Assembly: GCF_003635165.1 (NCBI RefSeq)
Contig: NZ_ML058616.1
Location: 248,001 to 312,000 of the forward strand
Length of the DNA stretch: 64,000 bases
Source of the DNA: Burkholderia sp. Nafp2/4-1b
GTDB taxonomy: Bacteria; Pseudomonadota; Gammaproteobacteria; Burkholderiales; Burkholderiaceae
Direction of reading: 5' to 3'
Under the pieces are notes generated by a model that was given only the letters and a program-made list of their open reading frames with translations, did no database searches and was not told the origin of the DNA. A program made the position numbers and the translations under genes. Positions 1 to 7,937 of the stretch are shown here, one piece after another (positions within the stretch are counted from its first letter, which is position 1; each line of letters opens with the position of its first letter).

Positions 1-12
1 ACCGGCCCCGGC

Positions 13-540
13 TCACTGCCCGATGCCGGTCAGCCCGATCAGCGCACCGGCCGCGAGCAGCCACAGCGGATGAATGCGCGTGCGCCACGCAAGCACCGCG
101 CACGCGGCGGTGATGCCCCACTGGATCGCCGAACGGTTCGACGCTTCCGAGATCAGCACCGCGCTGGCCGCGACGAGCCCGGCCGTGACCGGCATCAAGC
201 CCTGTTGCACGTAGCGGCGCCACGGCCGGTCGCGAAAGCGCTCCCACGCGTGCAGCGCGAGGACCGTGACGATCGACGACGGCCCGAACTTCGCGATCGA
301 CGCGACGAGCAGCCCGGCCCAGCCGGCCACATGCCAGCCGACCAGCGACACGATCATCATGTTCGGCCCCGGTGCGGCCTGCGCGAGCGCGAACAGCGCG
401 GTGAACTCGTGCGCGCTCATCCAGTGATGCACGTCGACCACCTGCCGCTGCATCTCCGGCAGGATCGTGTTGCCGCCGCCGAACGCGAGCAGCGACAGCT
501 GGCTGAAGATCGTCGCGATCGCGATCAGCGTGTCGTTCAT
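13..540 (-). CDS. Chromate transporter, short-chain subunit 2 (ChrA family)
   Basis: A 175-residue integral membrane protein with one CHR domain. Short CHR proteins of this size usually act as a pair of half-transporters for chromate or a related oxyanion at the inner membrane. Seen in the sequence: the family's N-terminal signature SLLAFGGGNTILPEMQ, an APGPNMM loop near residue 55, and about five hydrophobic segments. ATG at 540 overlaps the stop of the upstream gene (537-539) in an ATGA junction, so the two are translationally coupled. Longer in-frame extension upstream is a shadow of the partner gene. Substrate is inferred from family only. Confidence 0.85.
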   Translation of the reverse strand: MNDTLIAIATIFSQLSLLAFGGGNTILPEMQRQVVDVHHWMSAHEFTALFALAQAAPGPNMMIVSLVGWHVAGWAGLLVASIAKFGPSSIVTVLALHAWERFRDRPWRRYVQQGLMPVTAGLVAASAVLISEASNRSAIQWGITAACAVLAWRTRIHPLWLLAAGALIGLTGIGQ

Positions 541-1172
541 GACCGGCCTCCATCGCGCGCGGCGGTGCGCCCGGCGGCAGGCGCAGCGCGGCGGCGCGAC
601 GCGAGCCAGATGCTGACGGGCGTCAGCACCAGCATCGTGGTCAGGAGCGGCATGCGCAGCACCGCGATCGCGACGAATGCGAGCGCCGCAATGGCGGCCG
701 CCGTGCGCGGCGCCTGCAGCAGCGGCTTCGCGACCTTCACGGCCATCGCGACCAGCAGGCCCGCGGCCGCGGCGGCGAGCCCGCCGAACAGGTGCTGCAC
801 GCGCGGATCGCCCTGCGTCTTCGCATACAGCACGCCGAGCGCGACGACGACGAGCGTCGGGCCCGCGATCAGCCCGAGAATGCCGGCGAATGCGCCCGCG
901 ATACCGCGAAAGCGCATGCCGACGGCAACCGACAGGTTGATCACGTTGCCGCCGGGCAGGAACTGGCACAGGCCGAGCAGATCGGTGAATTCGTCGGCGG
1001 AGAGCCATTTGCGCTCGTCGACGATCGTGCGGCGCGCAAACGGCAGCGCGCCGCCGAACGACATCAGGCCGAGCGACAGGAAGCCGATGAACAGCTCGGC
1101 GAGGCCGATCCGGCGCGCGGGCGACGGCGCGGCGGGTGGCGGAGCGGCGGGTGGCGAAGAAGCGGATTGCAT
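537..1172 (-). CDS. Chromate transporter, short-chain subunit 1 (ChrA family)
   Basis: The partner half of the short-chain chromate transporter, about 211 residues with a Pro/Ala-rich N-terminus. Family marks are GLMSFGGALPFARR (substrate-loop motif) and LCQFLPGGNVINLSVAVG. The hydrophobic segments that follow are typical of one CHR domain. ATG at 1172 is preceded by GAGGA at suitable spacing; an in-frame GTG at 1184 is the alternative start. It is the first gene of a two-gene operon and is divergent from a LysR regulator, whose operator-like palindrome lies in the shared 95-bp gap. Confidence 0.85.
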   Translation of the reverse strand: MQSASSPPAAPPPAAPSPARRIGLAELFIGFLSLGLMSFGGALPFARRTIVDERKWLSADEFTDLLGLCQFLPGGNVINLSVAVGMRFRGIAGAFAGILGLIAGPTLVVVALGVLYAKTQGDPRVQHLFGGLAAAAAGLLVAMAVKVAKPLLQAPRTAAAIAALAFVAIAVLRMPLLTTMLVLTPVSIWLASRRRAAPAAGRTAARDGGRS

Positions 1173-1245
1173 GGGGATCCTCACGAACGGTGCCCCGAGA
1201 TTACCGCCGTTCAGGAGGCCGGCAAAACGATTTTATCGGCGCGCC

Positions 1246-1266
1246 CTTGTGATTTAGAATCACAAG
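1246..1266. promoter_or_regulatory. Perfect LysR-type operator palindrome
   Basis: Arms CTTGTGATT and AATCACAAG are perfectly complementary and separated by TAG. The site contains a T-N11-A core (T1250, A1262), the classic LysR box. It ends one base before the LysR ATG, so bound regulator would sit on the start of its own mRNA and could also control the divergent chr genes. Regulation is inferred. Confidence 0.7.
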
Positions 1267-1267
1267 C

Positions 1268-2152
1268 ATGGCACGCGATCTCCCGCCCTTTTCCGCGCTT
1301 CGGGCCTTTGAAGCAGCGGCACGACACGAAAGCTTCAGCGCCGCCGGCGACGAGCTGCATGTGACTCACGGTGCCATCAGCCGGCAGATCGCCGGGTTCG
1401 AGGCGTGGCTCGGCAAGCCGGTGTTCCACCGCTACGGCAAGCGCGTGAAGCTCACCGACGAAGGCCGCCGCTACCTGGATTCGGTGCGCGCCGCGTTCGA
1501 CAGCATTGCGCTCGCCACCGAGCAGCTGCGCAACACCGGCGCGGCGCGCGTGCTGCGCATCAATGCGCTGCCGACCTTCGCGATGAAATGGCTGCTGCCG
1601 CGCCTGTCGCGGTTCCAGCGCGACGTGCCGAACGTCGAGCTGAAGCTGTCCACGTCGAATGCGCCGCTCGACACGCTGAACGGCTTCGACGTCGCGATCC
1701 GCCGCGGCCCCGGCCACTGGCCGAACTGCACGAGCGGGCACTTCCTCGACGAAAGCGTGATTCCGGTCTGCAGCCCCGCGCTGCTCAAGCGCGTGCCGAT
1801 CGCCCGCGCGGACGATCTCGCGCGGCACGTGCTGCTGCACTCGGATACGCGGCCGGAAGGCTGGCGCGACTGGTTCGCGGCGGCCGGCGTGACGATGAAG
1901 GGGCGCAAGCGCCAGTCGTTCGACCACTTCTACCTGGCGCTGCAGGCGGCCGTCGACGGGCTGGGCGTCGCGCTCGGTCCGCTGCCGCTGTTCGACGACG
2001 AGCTCGCGAGCGGGCGCCTCGTGATGCCGCTCGACGGCCCGCGCATCGCGACGCGCAGCTACTGGTGGATCGCGCCGGGCGCGCCGGCCGACGATCCGCT
2101 CGTCGCCCAGTTCTGCGCGTGGCTGCAGGCGCAGTCGAACGTGGACGGGTAA
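1268..2152 (+). CDS. LysR-family transcriptional regulator (GcvA-like)
   Basis: A 294-residue LysR regulator. Residues 5-65 form the winged helix-turn-helix (ALRAFEAAARHESFSAAGDEL, then THGAISRQI), very like GcvA. The rest is a periplasmic-binding-protein-like effector domain, including the region PVCSPALL. The start is fixed by the GcvA-type N-terminus. There is no Shine-Dalgarno sequence, because a palindromic operator occupies the bases just before ATG; the message may be leaderless or have a very short leader. It is divergent from the chromate-transporter pair and probably regulates it, but its effector is unknown. Confidence 0.85.
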   Translation: MARDLPPFSALRAFEAAARHESFSAAGDELHVTHGAISRQIAGFEAWLGKPVFHRYGKRVKLTDEGRRYLDSVRAAFDSIALATEQLRNTGAARVLRINALPTFAMKWLLPRLSRFQRDVPNVELKLSTSNAPLDTLNGFDVAIRRGPGHWPNCTSGHFLDESVIPVCSPALLKRVPIARADDLARHVLLHSDTRPEGWRDWFAAAGVTMKGRKRQSFDHFYLALQAAVDGLGVALGPLPLFDDELASGRLVMPLDGPRIATRSYWWIAPGAPADDPLVAQFCAWLQAQSNVDG

Positions 2153-3040
2153 TTCGTCGCAGCCGACCTGATCGAAACGGCCGCGAAGCATCGCCAGCTG
2201 CGGACGATGCCGCGTACGTTGCACGGTTGAAACCGATCCGCATGCCGCGCGTGCCATTCCGCAGCCGAATCCCCACCGCGCGGCCGGTGCGTTTTCCCGC
2301 GATTCCCGCGCGCACACGCCAGGCCGGGGGGAGCGGGCGACCGGCCCGCCGCCTCGCGTTGCACGTCTGAAACATTTCCGCGTCCGCCGCGCGGCACCCG
2401 TCGCGCGCCGCGGCCGGCCAGCCCCTGTTTGCGCGGTCGTGCGTGCGCTGGCCCGTTGCTTGCTGGTGCAGCCGTGCGCACAACGACACTGCACGCGCCA
2501 ACGGCTCGATGCAGGCGACAAACAATCATCAAGCGGGTCGGGGAAATCATGTCCAAACTCATATCGGCCGTCACACGGCTGTTGTCCTGCATCACTGCTC
2601 CTGTCACGCATCCATCGATGCCGGCGGCGCGGCTTCGCACCGTCGCCGTCCGATGCGCGAACCCGGCACACGCCATCCCACGAAGTCACGACGCTTCGAT
2701 CCGATAGACAACCCTCGGAACGCCCTCGCCGGGCGCATGCGCGCCACGACGACGCGTGCCGTTCGCGCGAGCCTTGCCGCCCGCGCTCGCCCGCGTGCCG
2801 ACGCGCACGCGCGCGGCGACGGCTGCGACACACGTCGTAGGCGCGGCAGCGCAGCGGCCAGGGTATCCGGGCGCCGGTCCGACTCAGCATGACGACATCA
2901 AGGAGGTGCACGCCCAGACAGCGATCCGATTCCGACGTAACCAGAAGACCCATCGCGCATCCGGACGATCGAGTTTCCGTCGCGAACGACACGCTCGCCG
3001 CACCGGCCGCACATTGCAGTTTTCAAGGGAGAAATTCATC
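2153..3040. other. 888-bp intergenic region upstream of the pilus cluster
   Basis: No convincing gene was found. Several open frames exist but have arginine-rich, shadow-like compositions. A good Shine-Dalgarno-like AAGGAGGTG near 2898 is not followed by a properly spaced ATG. A 52-codon frame beginning at the ATG of 2549 has only a weak ribosome site. The region must hold the promoter and any long leader for the pilus operon; AAGGGAG at about 3024 serves the first pilus gene. Confidence 0.5.
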
Positions 3041-3547
3041 ATGAAGCAGTCCTCACTTATCCACGCGGCACTTGCCGCTTCGCTCGCTTGCGCAGCCGTC
3101 TCGGCATCGGCCGGACAGTCCAGCACGACGTTCGGCGTGTCCGCCACCGTCAATGCCACCTGCCTGATCGACTCGGCCGGCGCACTGACCTTCCCCGCCT
3201 ATACGCCCGGCACCGGCGACCAGTCCGCGCAGTCGGCGATCACGGTCCGCTGCACGAACGGCACGAACTTCAACATCGGCCTGAATGCGGGCACGACGTC
3301 CGGCGCCACGGTCGCCACCCGCGTCATGACGAGCGGCTCGAACCAGCTCAACTACTCGCTGTACCAGGATTCGAACCGCACGGTCGTGTGGGGCAATACG
3401 CCGCCGACCGACACCGTCAACGGTACCGGCCAGGGGATGGCGATGGCCCAGGCGATCACCAAGACCGTCTACGGCAAGGTGCCCGACCAGCCCAATGCGG
3501 TGCCCGGCAACTACGCCGATACGGTGACGGTCACCGTGACGTTTTAG
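3041..3547 (+). CDS. Csu-type pilin / spore coat U domain protein
   Basis: A 168-residue secreted pilus subunit. Residues 1-24 form a signal peptide ending ASA. The mature part is a spore-coat-U (SCPU) domain with the paired cysteines C41 (NATCLI) and C71 (VRCTNG) that make the family disulfide. The C-terminus PGNYADTVTVTVTF is the usual donor or groove strand ending. ATG at 3041 follows AAGGGAG. It opens a cluster with chaperone, usher and a second SCPU subunit, so it is probably a major or adaptor subunit of an archaic (Csu-type) chaperone-usher pilus used for surface attachment and biofilm. Confidence 0.85.
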   Translation: MKQSSLIHAALAASLACAAVSASAGQSSTTFGVSATVNATCLIDSAGALTFPAYTPGTGDQSAQSAITVRCTNGTNFNIGLNAGTTSGATVATRVMTSGSNQLNYSLYQDSNRTVVWGNTPPTDTVNGTGQGMAMAQAITKTVYGKVPDQPNAVPGNYADTVTVTVTF

Positions 3548-3644
3548 TGCCGTGCGGAGGGTGCGCCGCATCGCCGATGCGTGCGCCCCTCCCGGCGGCC
3601 CGCGTCAAGCGTGCCCAAGCGACTTCCCCGGAGGTGGATCCGTG

Positions 3645-4397
3645 ATGAAACCGAACGTGTGCAAACTCGCGACCTGGATCGCGGCCATGACGCTCGCCGC
3701 CGCATGCACCGACAGCCAGGCAACCGACTTCACCGTGTCTCCCGTTCGCGTCGAACTGTCCGCGGCGCAGCGCAGCGTCGCGCTCACGGTCAGGAACGAA
3801 TCGCCGGACCAGCCCGTGGTCGTGCAGTTGCGCACCGCTGCGTGGTCGCAGGAGGCGGGCGACGACGTCTATGCGTCGACCGGCGACCTGATTGCCGCGC
3901 CGCCCATCTTCACGATCGCGCCCGGCAGTTCGCAGGTCGTGCGTATCGGCCTGCGGCATGCGCCGGGCGCGGACCGGGAAACCAGCTACCGGCTCTATCT
4001 GCAGGAAATTCCGCCCGCGCCGAAGCCCGGTTTCGCAGGCGTGCAGATCGCGCTGGAAATGAGCCTGCCGATCTTCGTGAAGCCGGCCGCCGACACCGCC
4101 CCGCGGCTGCGCTGGAGCGCCGAACCGCGGCCAGGCGGCGCAGGCATGCTCGCGCTGCGCGTGACCAACGACGGCACCGCGCATGCGCAGGTGGCGAACC
4201 TCGCGCTGTTCGCGCCGGGCAGCGATCGCCCCGTCGCCACGCATGCGGAGTTCGCGTACGTGCTGCCGGGCCAGTCGCGTGAACTGGTGTTCAAGCCCGG
4301 CGCCGGAGCCGCGCCGGCCGTTGCTTCCGCGTTGCATCTGGTCGGCTACTCCGATGCAGGCGACATCGACTCGACGGTCGCGCCGAACGCGCGCTGA
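3645..4397 (+). CDS. Periplasmic pilus chaperone (PapD/CsuC type)
   Basis: A 250-residue periplasmic chaperone that caps pilus subunits and hands them to the usher. An N-terminal signal sequence is followed by two immunoglobulin-like domains. The strand SPVRVELSAAQRSVALTVRN and the later RLYLQEIP carry the basic residues that family members use to anchor the subunit C-terminus. GGAGGT at 3630-3635 supports ATG 3645; GTG at 3642 is also possible. It lies 97 bp after the first pilin. Its last 44 bp overlap the usher gene if the usher starts at 4354. Confidence 0.85.
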   Translation: MKPNVCKLATWIAAMTLAAACTDSQATDFTVSPVRVELSAAQRSVALTVRNESPDQPVVVQLRTAAWSQEAGDDVYASTGDLIAAPPIFTIAPGSSQVVRIGLRHAPGADRETSYRLYLQEIPPAPKPGFAGVQIALEMSLPIFVKPAADTAPRLRWSAEPRPGGAGMLALRVTNDGTAHAQVANLALFAPGSDRPVATHAEFAYVLPGQSRELVFKPGAGAAPAVASALHLVGYSDAGDIDSTVAPNAR

Positions 4398-6729
4398 CGC
4401 GGCGCTGCTGATCGCGATCCTCATGAGCGCGCAGACCACTCTCGCGGAAGAGCGACTCGTCGCGGCACCGGCGCCGGCGCCGGCCGCGCAAGCGTCGCAT
4501 GGCGCAGCGGGCGGCTCGGCCGAGCTGCTGTATCAGGTCGACATCAACCGCCAGGGGCTCGACGAAACGGCGTTGCTGATCAAGGCCGCCGACGGCGACT
4601 TCTACGTGTCGGCCGACGACCTGAAGCGCTGGCGGTTGAGGCAGCCGGACGCCGCGCCGCTGGCCGGCAGCGACGCGCCGTTCTACCCGCTGAAGTCGAT
4701 CGCGGGGCTGACCTACACCGTCGACGAGCGGAACCTGACGATGGCGATCAGCGTGCCGGCGCAGGCGTTCGTCGGCGCGACCTTCGACGAGACCGAGCGG
4801 CGCCGTGCAGCCGCGGTCGCGCCGGGCCTCGGCGGCTTCTTCAACTACGACCTGCTCGCCGAGCAGGCGGCCGGCCAGACGCACGCCTCCGGGCTGTTCG
4901 AGCTCGGCTTCTTCAACCGTTTCGGCGTCGGCGTCGGCACCTTCCTCGCGGACGAATCGGGCCCGACGCGGCGCCTGACCCGCCTCGAAACCACGTGGAC
5001 GACCGATCGGCCCGACCGCCTCGCCAGCCTGCGCGTCGGCGATTCGATCAGCCGCCCCGGCATGTGGGGCCGCGCGATCCGCTTCGGCGGCGTCCAGTAC
5101 GCGACCAATTTCGCGACGCAGCCGGGGCTCGTCACGATTCCGCTGCAGGGCGTGAACGGGCAGGCGGTGCTGCCTTCGACCGTCGACGTCTACGTCAACA
5201 ACGCGCTGACGTCGACCCGCGAGGTCGCGCCCGGCCCGTTCGCGATCAACAACGTGCCGGTGGTGACCGGCCAGGGCGACGTGCGCGTCGTGGTGCGCGA
5301 CGTGATGGGCCGCGAGCAAGTGATCACCCAGTCGTTCTATGCGAGCGCGAATCTGTTGAAGCAAGGCATGCAGGACTACTCGTACGAGATCGGCAAGGAA
5401 CGGCGGGATTTCGGCCTGGCGAGCAACGACTACGGGCACTGGTTCGCCAGCGCGACGCACCGGATCGGCCTGACCGACCGGTTCACCGGCGAGATTCACG
5501 CGGAAGCCGAAGCGTCGCGGCAGAACCTCGGCATCGGCGGCGTGGCGCTGGCCGGGCCGCTCGGCATCGTCAACGCGTCGGTGGCCGCGAGCCGCAGCGC
5601 CGACGGCCCCGGCGTGCTCGCGACGCTCGGTGCCGAGAGCCAGTCCGGCCTCGTCGAGATCGGCGCGCACGCCCAGTGGGCGACGCCGCATTTCGCGCAG
5701 ATCGGGCTCGAGCCCGGCGTGCTCGCGCCGAAGCTGCTGACGAGCGTCAACGTCGGCGTCGGGATGGGCCGCTTCGGCTCGCTCGGGCTCGCGCACGTGT
5801 TCCTCGACGATCGCGGCGGCAACCGCACCCAGTTGCTGTCGCTCAGCTACAGCGCGCAGCTCGGCCGCTTCGGCTTCGCCAACATCAGTGTCAGCAAGCC
5901 GCTGAGCGGCTCGGGCGCGACGCTCGTCGGCGTCGCGTGGACGATCCCGATCGACAACCGCACGAGTGCATCCGTCACGCTGACGCACCAGCAGGGCGGC
6001 ACCGAAATGCTCGCGCAACTGCAGCGCAGCCTGCCGGTCGGCGAAGGATTCGGCTATTCGCTGCAGGCCGGCAACGACACGCAGGACGCCAGCGCGACGC
6101 TGCAGACGCGCACCGGCACCTACAACATCGAGGCGGCTTCGTATCGCGGCCGCGCCGGCGTACGCGCCAACGCAGCGGGCGGCATCGCGTTCGTCGACGG
6201 CACCGCGCGCCTGTCGCGGCAAATCACCGACAGCTTCGCGCTCGTGAAGGTGCCGGGCTTCGCCAACGTGGGCATCCTCGCGGACAACCAGCTCGTCGCG
6301 CATACGGACGCCAACGGCGTCGCGCTGCTGCCGCGGCTGCGCGCGTACGAAAGCAATCCGATCTCGATCGAGCAGGCCGACCTGCCGTTCGACGCGACGA
6401 TCGGTACGCTCAAGCTCGACGCGGTGCCCTACTTCCGCAGCGGCATGGCGCTCGTGTTTCCGATCACGCGTTCGCGCGGCGCGATGCTGACGCTCGATCT
6501 CGAGGACGGCACGCACCTGCCGGCCGGCGCGACCGTCACGCTCGCGGGACAGAAGGACGCGTTTCCGGTCGGCCGCGACGGCGTCGTCTACGTGACCGGA
6601 CTGTCGGAGCAGAACCACCTGCATGCGACGTGGCGCGACCGGCAGTGCGACGTGAGCGTGCGCTTCCCCGCCGGCGACGACCCGCTGCCGGACCTGGGCA
6701 CCCATCTTTGCAAGGGAGTCACACCATGA
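4354..6729 (+). CDS. Outer-membrane pilus usher (CsuD/FimD-like)
   Basis: A 791-residue outer-membrane assembly platform. After the signal peptide come an N-terminal chaperone-binding domain (LLYQVDINRQGLDE, about 50-170), a long beta-barrel with plug and strand motifs such as LRVGDSISRPGMWGRAIRFG, and a C-terminal carboxypeptidase-like domain ending with the family Cys (DRQCDVSVRFP). I chose ATG 4354, inside the chaperone gene, because it gives a proper signal peptide: a basic STRRSRRTR segment, then ALLIAIL, then a cleavage site near TLA. ATG 4423 would truncate it. The stop overlaps the next gene in ATGA. Confidence 0.85.
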   Translation: MQATSTRRSRRTRADAALLIAILMSAQTTLAEERLVAAPAPAPAAQASHGAAGGSAELLYQVDINRQGLDETALLIKAADGDFYVSADDLKRWRLRQPDAAPLAGSDAPFYPLKSIAGLTYTVDERNLTMAISVPAQAFVGATFDETERRRAAAVAPGLGGFFNYDLLAEQAAGQTHASGLFELGFFNRFGVGVGTFLADESGPTRRLTRLETTWTTDRPDRLASLRVGDSISRPGMWGRAIRFGGVQYATNFATQPGLVTIPLQGVNGQAVLPSTVDVYVNNALTSTREVAPGPFAINNVPVVTGQGDVRVVVRDVMGREQVITQSFYASANLLKQGMQDYSYEIGKERRDFGLASNDYGHWFASATHRIGLTDRFTGEIHAEAEASRQNLGIGGVALAGPLGIVNASVAASRSADGPGVLATLGAESQSGLVEIGAHAQWATPHFAQIGLEPGVLAPKLLTSVNVGVGMGRFGSLGLAHVFLDDRGGNRTQLLSLSYSAQLGRFGFANISVSKPLSGSGATLVGVAWTIPIDNRTSASVTLTHQQGGTEMLAQLQRSLPVGEGFGYSLQAGNDTQDASATLQTRTGTYNIEAASYRGRAGVRANAAGGIAFVDGTARLSRQITDSFALVKVPGFANVGILADNQLVAHTDANGVALLPRLRAYESNPISIEQADLPFDATIGTLKLDAVPYFRSGMALVFPITRSRGAMLTLDLEDGTHLPAGATVTLAGQKDAFPVGRDGVVYVTGLSEQNHLHATWRDRQCDVSVRFPAGDDPLPDLGTHLCKGVTP

Positions 6730-7241
6730 GACATCGCAAGCATGCGGGGCGGCCGGTCCGGCTCGCCCGCCCTCGCGCGGCAGCCGCGGCAGCCGCGGCG
6801 CTGGCGGCCGGTGCCTTCGTGCTGGTCGCACCGCCCGCGCGCGCGTCGACGACCTGCACGATGAATGCGCCGTCGACGATGGCGTTCGGCACGTACGACA
6901 CGATCAACGCGGCCACGTCCGCGGTCACGATCTCGGTGAACTGCACGGGCAGTGGCAACGCCACGCCGACGGTCACCGCGAGCGCGGGCGGCGGCACCTT
7001 CGCGAACCGGCTGATGACGCGCACCGGCGGCACGCAGACACTTGGCTACAACCTATACCTCGACAGCGCGCACACGTCGATCTGGGGCGACGGCACGAGC
7101 GGCACGTCGGCGATTTCGTGGGGCAAGATCTCGGGCGCCGGCGCCTTCAGCGCGACCGTGTACGGGCTGATTCGCGGCGGCCAGAACGTCGTGCCGGGCA
7201 GCTACGCCGACCACAACATCACGATCCTGTTCAACTACTAG
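6726..7241 (+). CDS. Csu-type pilus subunit / tip SCPU protein
   Basis: A 171-residue secreted SCPU-domain protein. The N-terminus is strongly basic (RHRKHAGRPVRLARPR), then an alanine-rich hydrophobic core and a cleavage site near ARA. Mature Cys residues occur in TTCTMN and VNCTGS. NRLMTRTGG and the C-terminal PGSYADHNITILFNY are typical SCPU strand sequences. The start overlaps the usher stop (ATGA), so it is made together with the usher; this last position is where Csu-type tip adhesins often sit, but at one domain it is shorter than the two-domain CsuE tip. Confidence 0.8.
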   Translation: MRHRKHAGRPVRLARPRAAAAAAAALAAGAFVLVAPPARASTTCTMNAPSTMAFGTYDTINAATSAVTISVNCTGSGNATPTVTASAGGGTFANRLMTRTGGTQTLGYNLYLDSAHTSIWGDGTSGTSAISWGKISGAGAFSATVYGLIRGGQNVVPGSYADHNITILFNY

Positions 7242-7313
7242 GTGCGCCGGCGGCGCATGCGTTGCGCATGCCGCCAGCGATCGCCATCACGGACTCGGAT
7301 AACGGGGGCAGAC

Positions 7314-7901
7314 ATGAATCGAACCGAGACAGCGAGCAGCGCCGCAGCGCGGTGTGCCCGACGCGGACAGACCGGTACGGGAGCCTTCGCGCCTCTGCGC
7401 GGCGCCGGCCGCGCGCGGGGGCTGCTGGCCGCAGTAGCGGCGCTATCGATCGTGCTCGTCGGCGCGGCGCCCGGCCCGAGCGCCGCGAAGCAGGCGAGCC
7501 GGTCGGTGCAGGTAGGGACGACGGTCCAGGCGTACGCACGGCTCAACGCGACCAGTCCGGCGAAGCTGGTGATCGCGAACAAGGACACGAGCCTCGGCTA
7601 CGTGGCCGTGCCGAACGCCAGCAACCCGTCGGGAACGACACTCACCGTCCAGACCAACGACCGGATGGGCTACACGGTGCGCGTACAGGTTGCCGCCGCC
7701 AGCCAGGCGCAGTTCAGCTCGATCGAGATCAGCGGCTTCGGCGGCAAGGTGGTGCTGCCGGGAACGGGCGGCACGATCAACGTGCCCTATACGGCGCTGA
7801 ACGCGACCTTCACGCTGACCTATCGTTTCGTGTTCGCGCCGAAGGCGAAGGACGGGACCTTTGCGTGGCCGCTCACGTTTTCGGTGCAGCCGAATCCGTA
7901 A
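7314..7901 (+). CDS. Secreted protein of the pilus cluster, function unknown
   Basis: A 195-residue protein with a long basic N-terminus and a hydrophobic stretch (GLLAAVAALSIVLVG, about 40-54) that looks like a signal peptide. The mature part is rich in Thr, Val and Gly in alternating beta-strand patterns and ends FAWPLTFSVQPNP. It has no cysteine after the signal region, unlike the SCPU subunits, so it lacks their disulfide. ATG 7314 follows GGGGGC. Its place 72 bp after the last pilin suggests a fimbrial accessory or subunit role. I do not recognise its family. Confidence 0.6.
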   Translation: MNRTETASSAAARCARRGQTGTGAFAPLRGAGRARGLLAAVAALSIVLVGAAPGPSAAKQASRSVQVGTTVQAYARLNATSPAKLVIANKDTSLGYVAVPNASNPSGTTLTVQTNDRMGYTVRVQVAAASQAQFSSIEISGFGGKVVLPGTGGTINVPYTALNATFTLTYRFVFAPKAKDGTFAWPLTFSVQPNP

Positions 7902-7937
7902 TGGTCGATGGGCCGGCGGCCGCGATCCCGCCGCGCG

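Noticed and set aside
13..1008. 331-residue frame covering both chromate-transporter genes
   Set aside because: Only the last 175 residues look like protein; the first part is the shadow of the partner gene. The real start is ATG 540.
2549..2707. 52-codon frame MSKLISAV...
   Set aside because: Weak ribosome site, no family resemblance, and Arg/Ala composition of random high-GC frames.
2898..2906. AAGGAGGTG as ribosome site of an extra gene
   Set aside because: No start codon at proper distance opening a credible protein.
2756..3040. N-terminal extension of the first pilin
   Set aside because: It would hide the clear signal peptide that starts at 3041, and it is arginine-rich shadow-like sequence.
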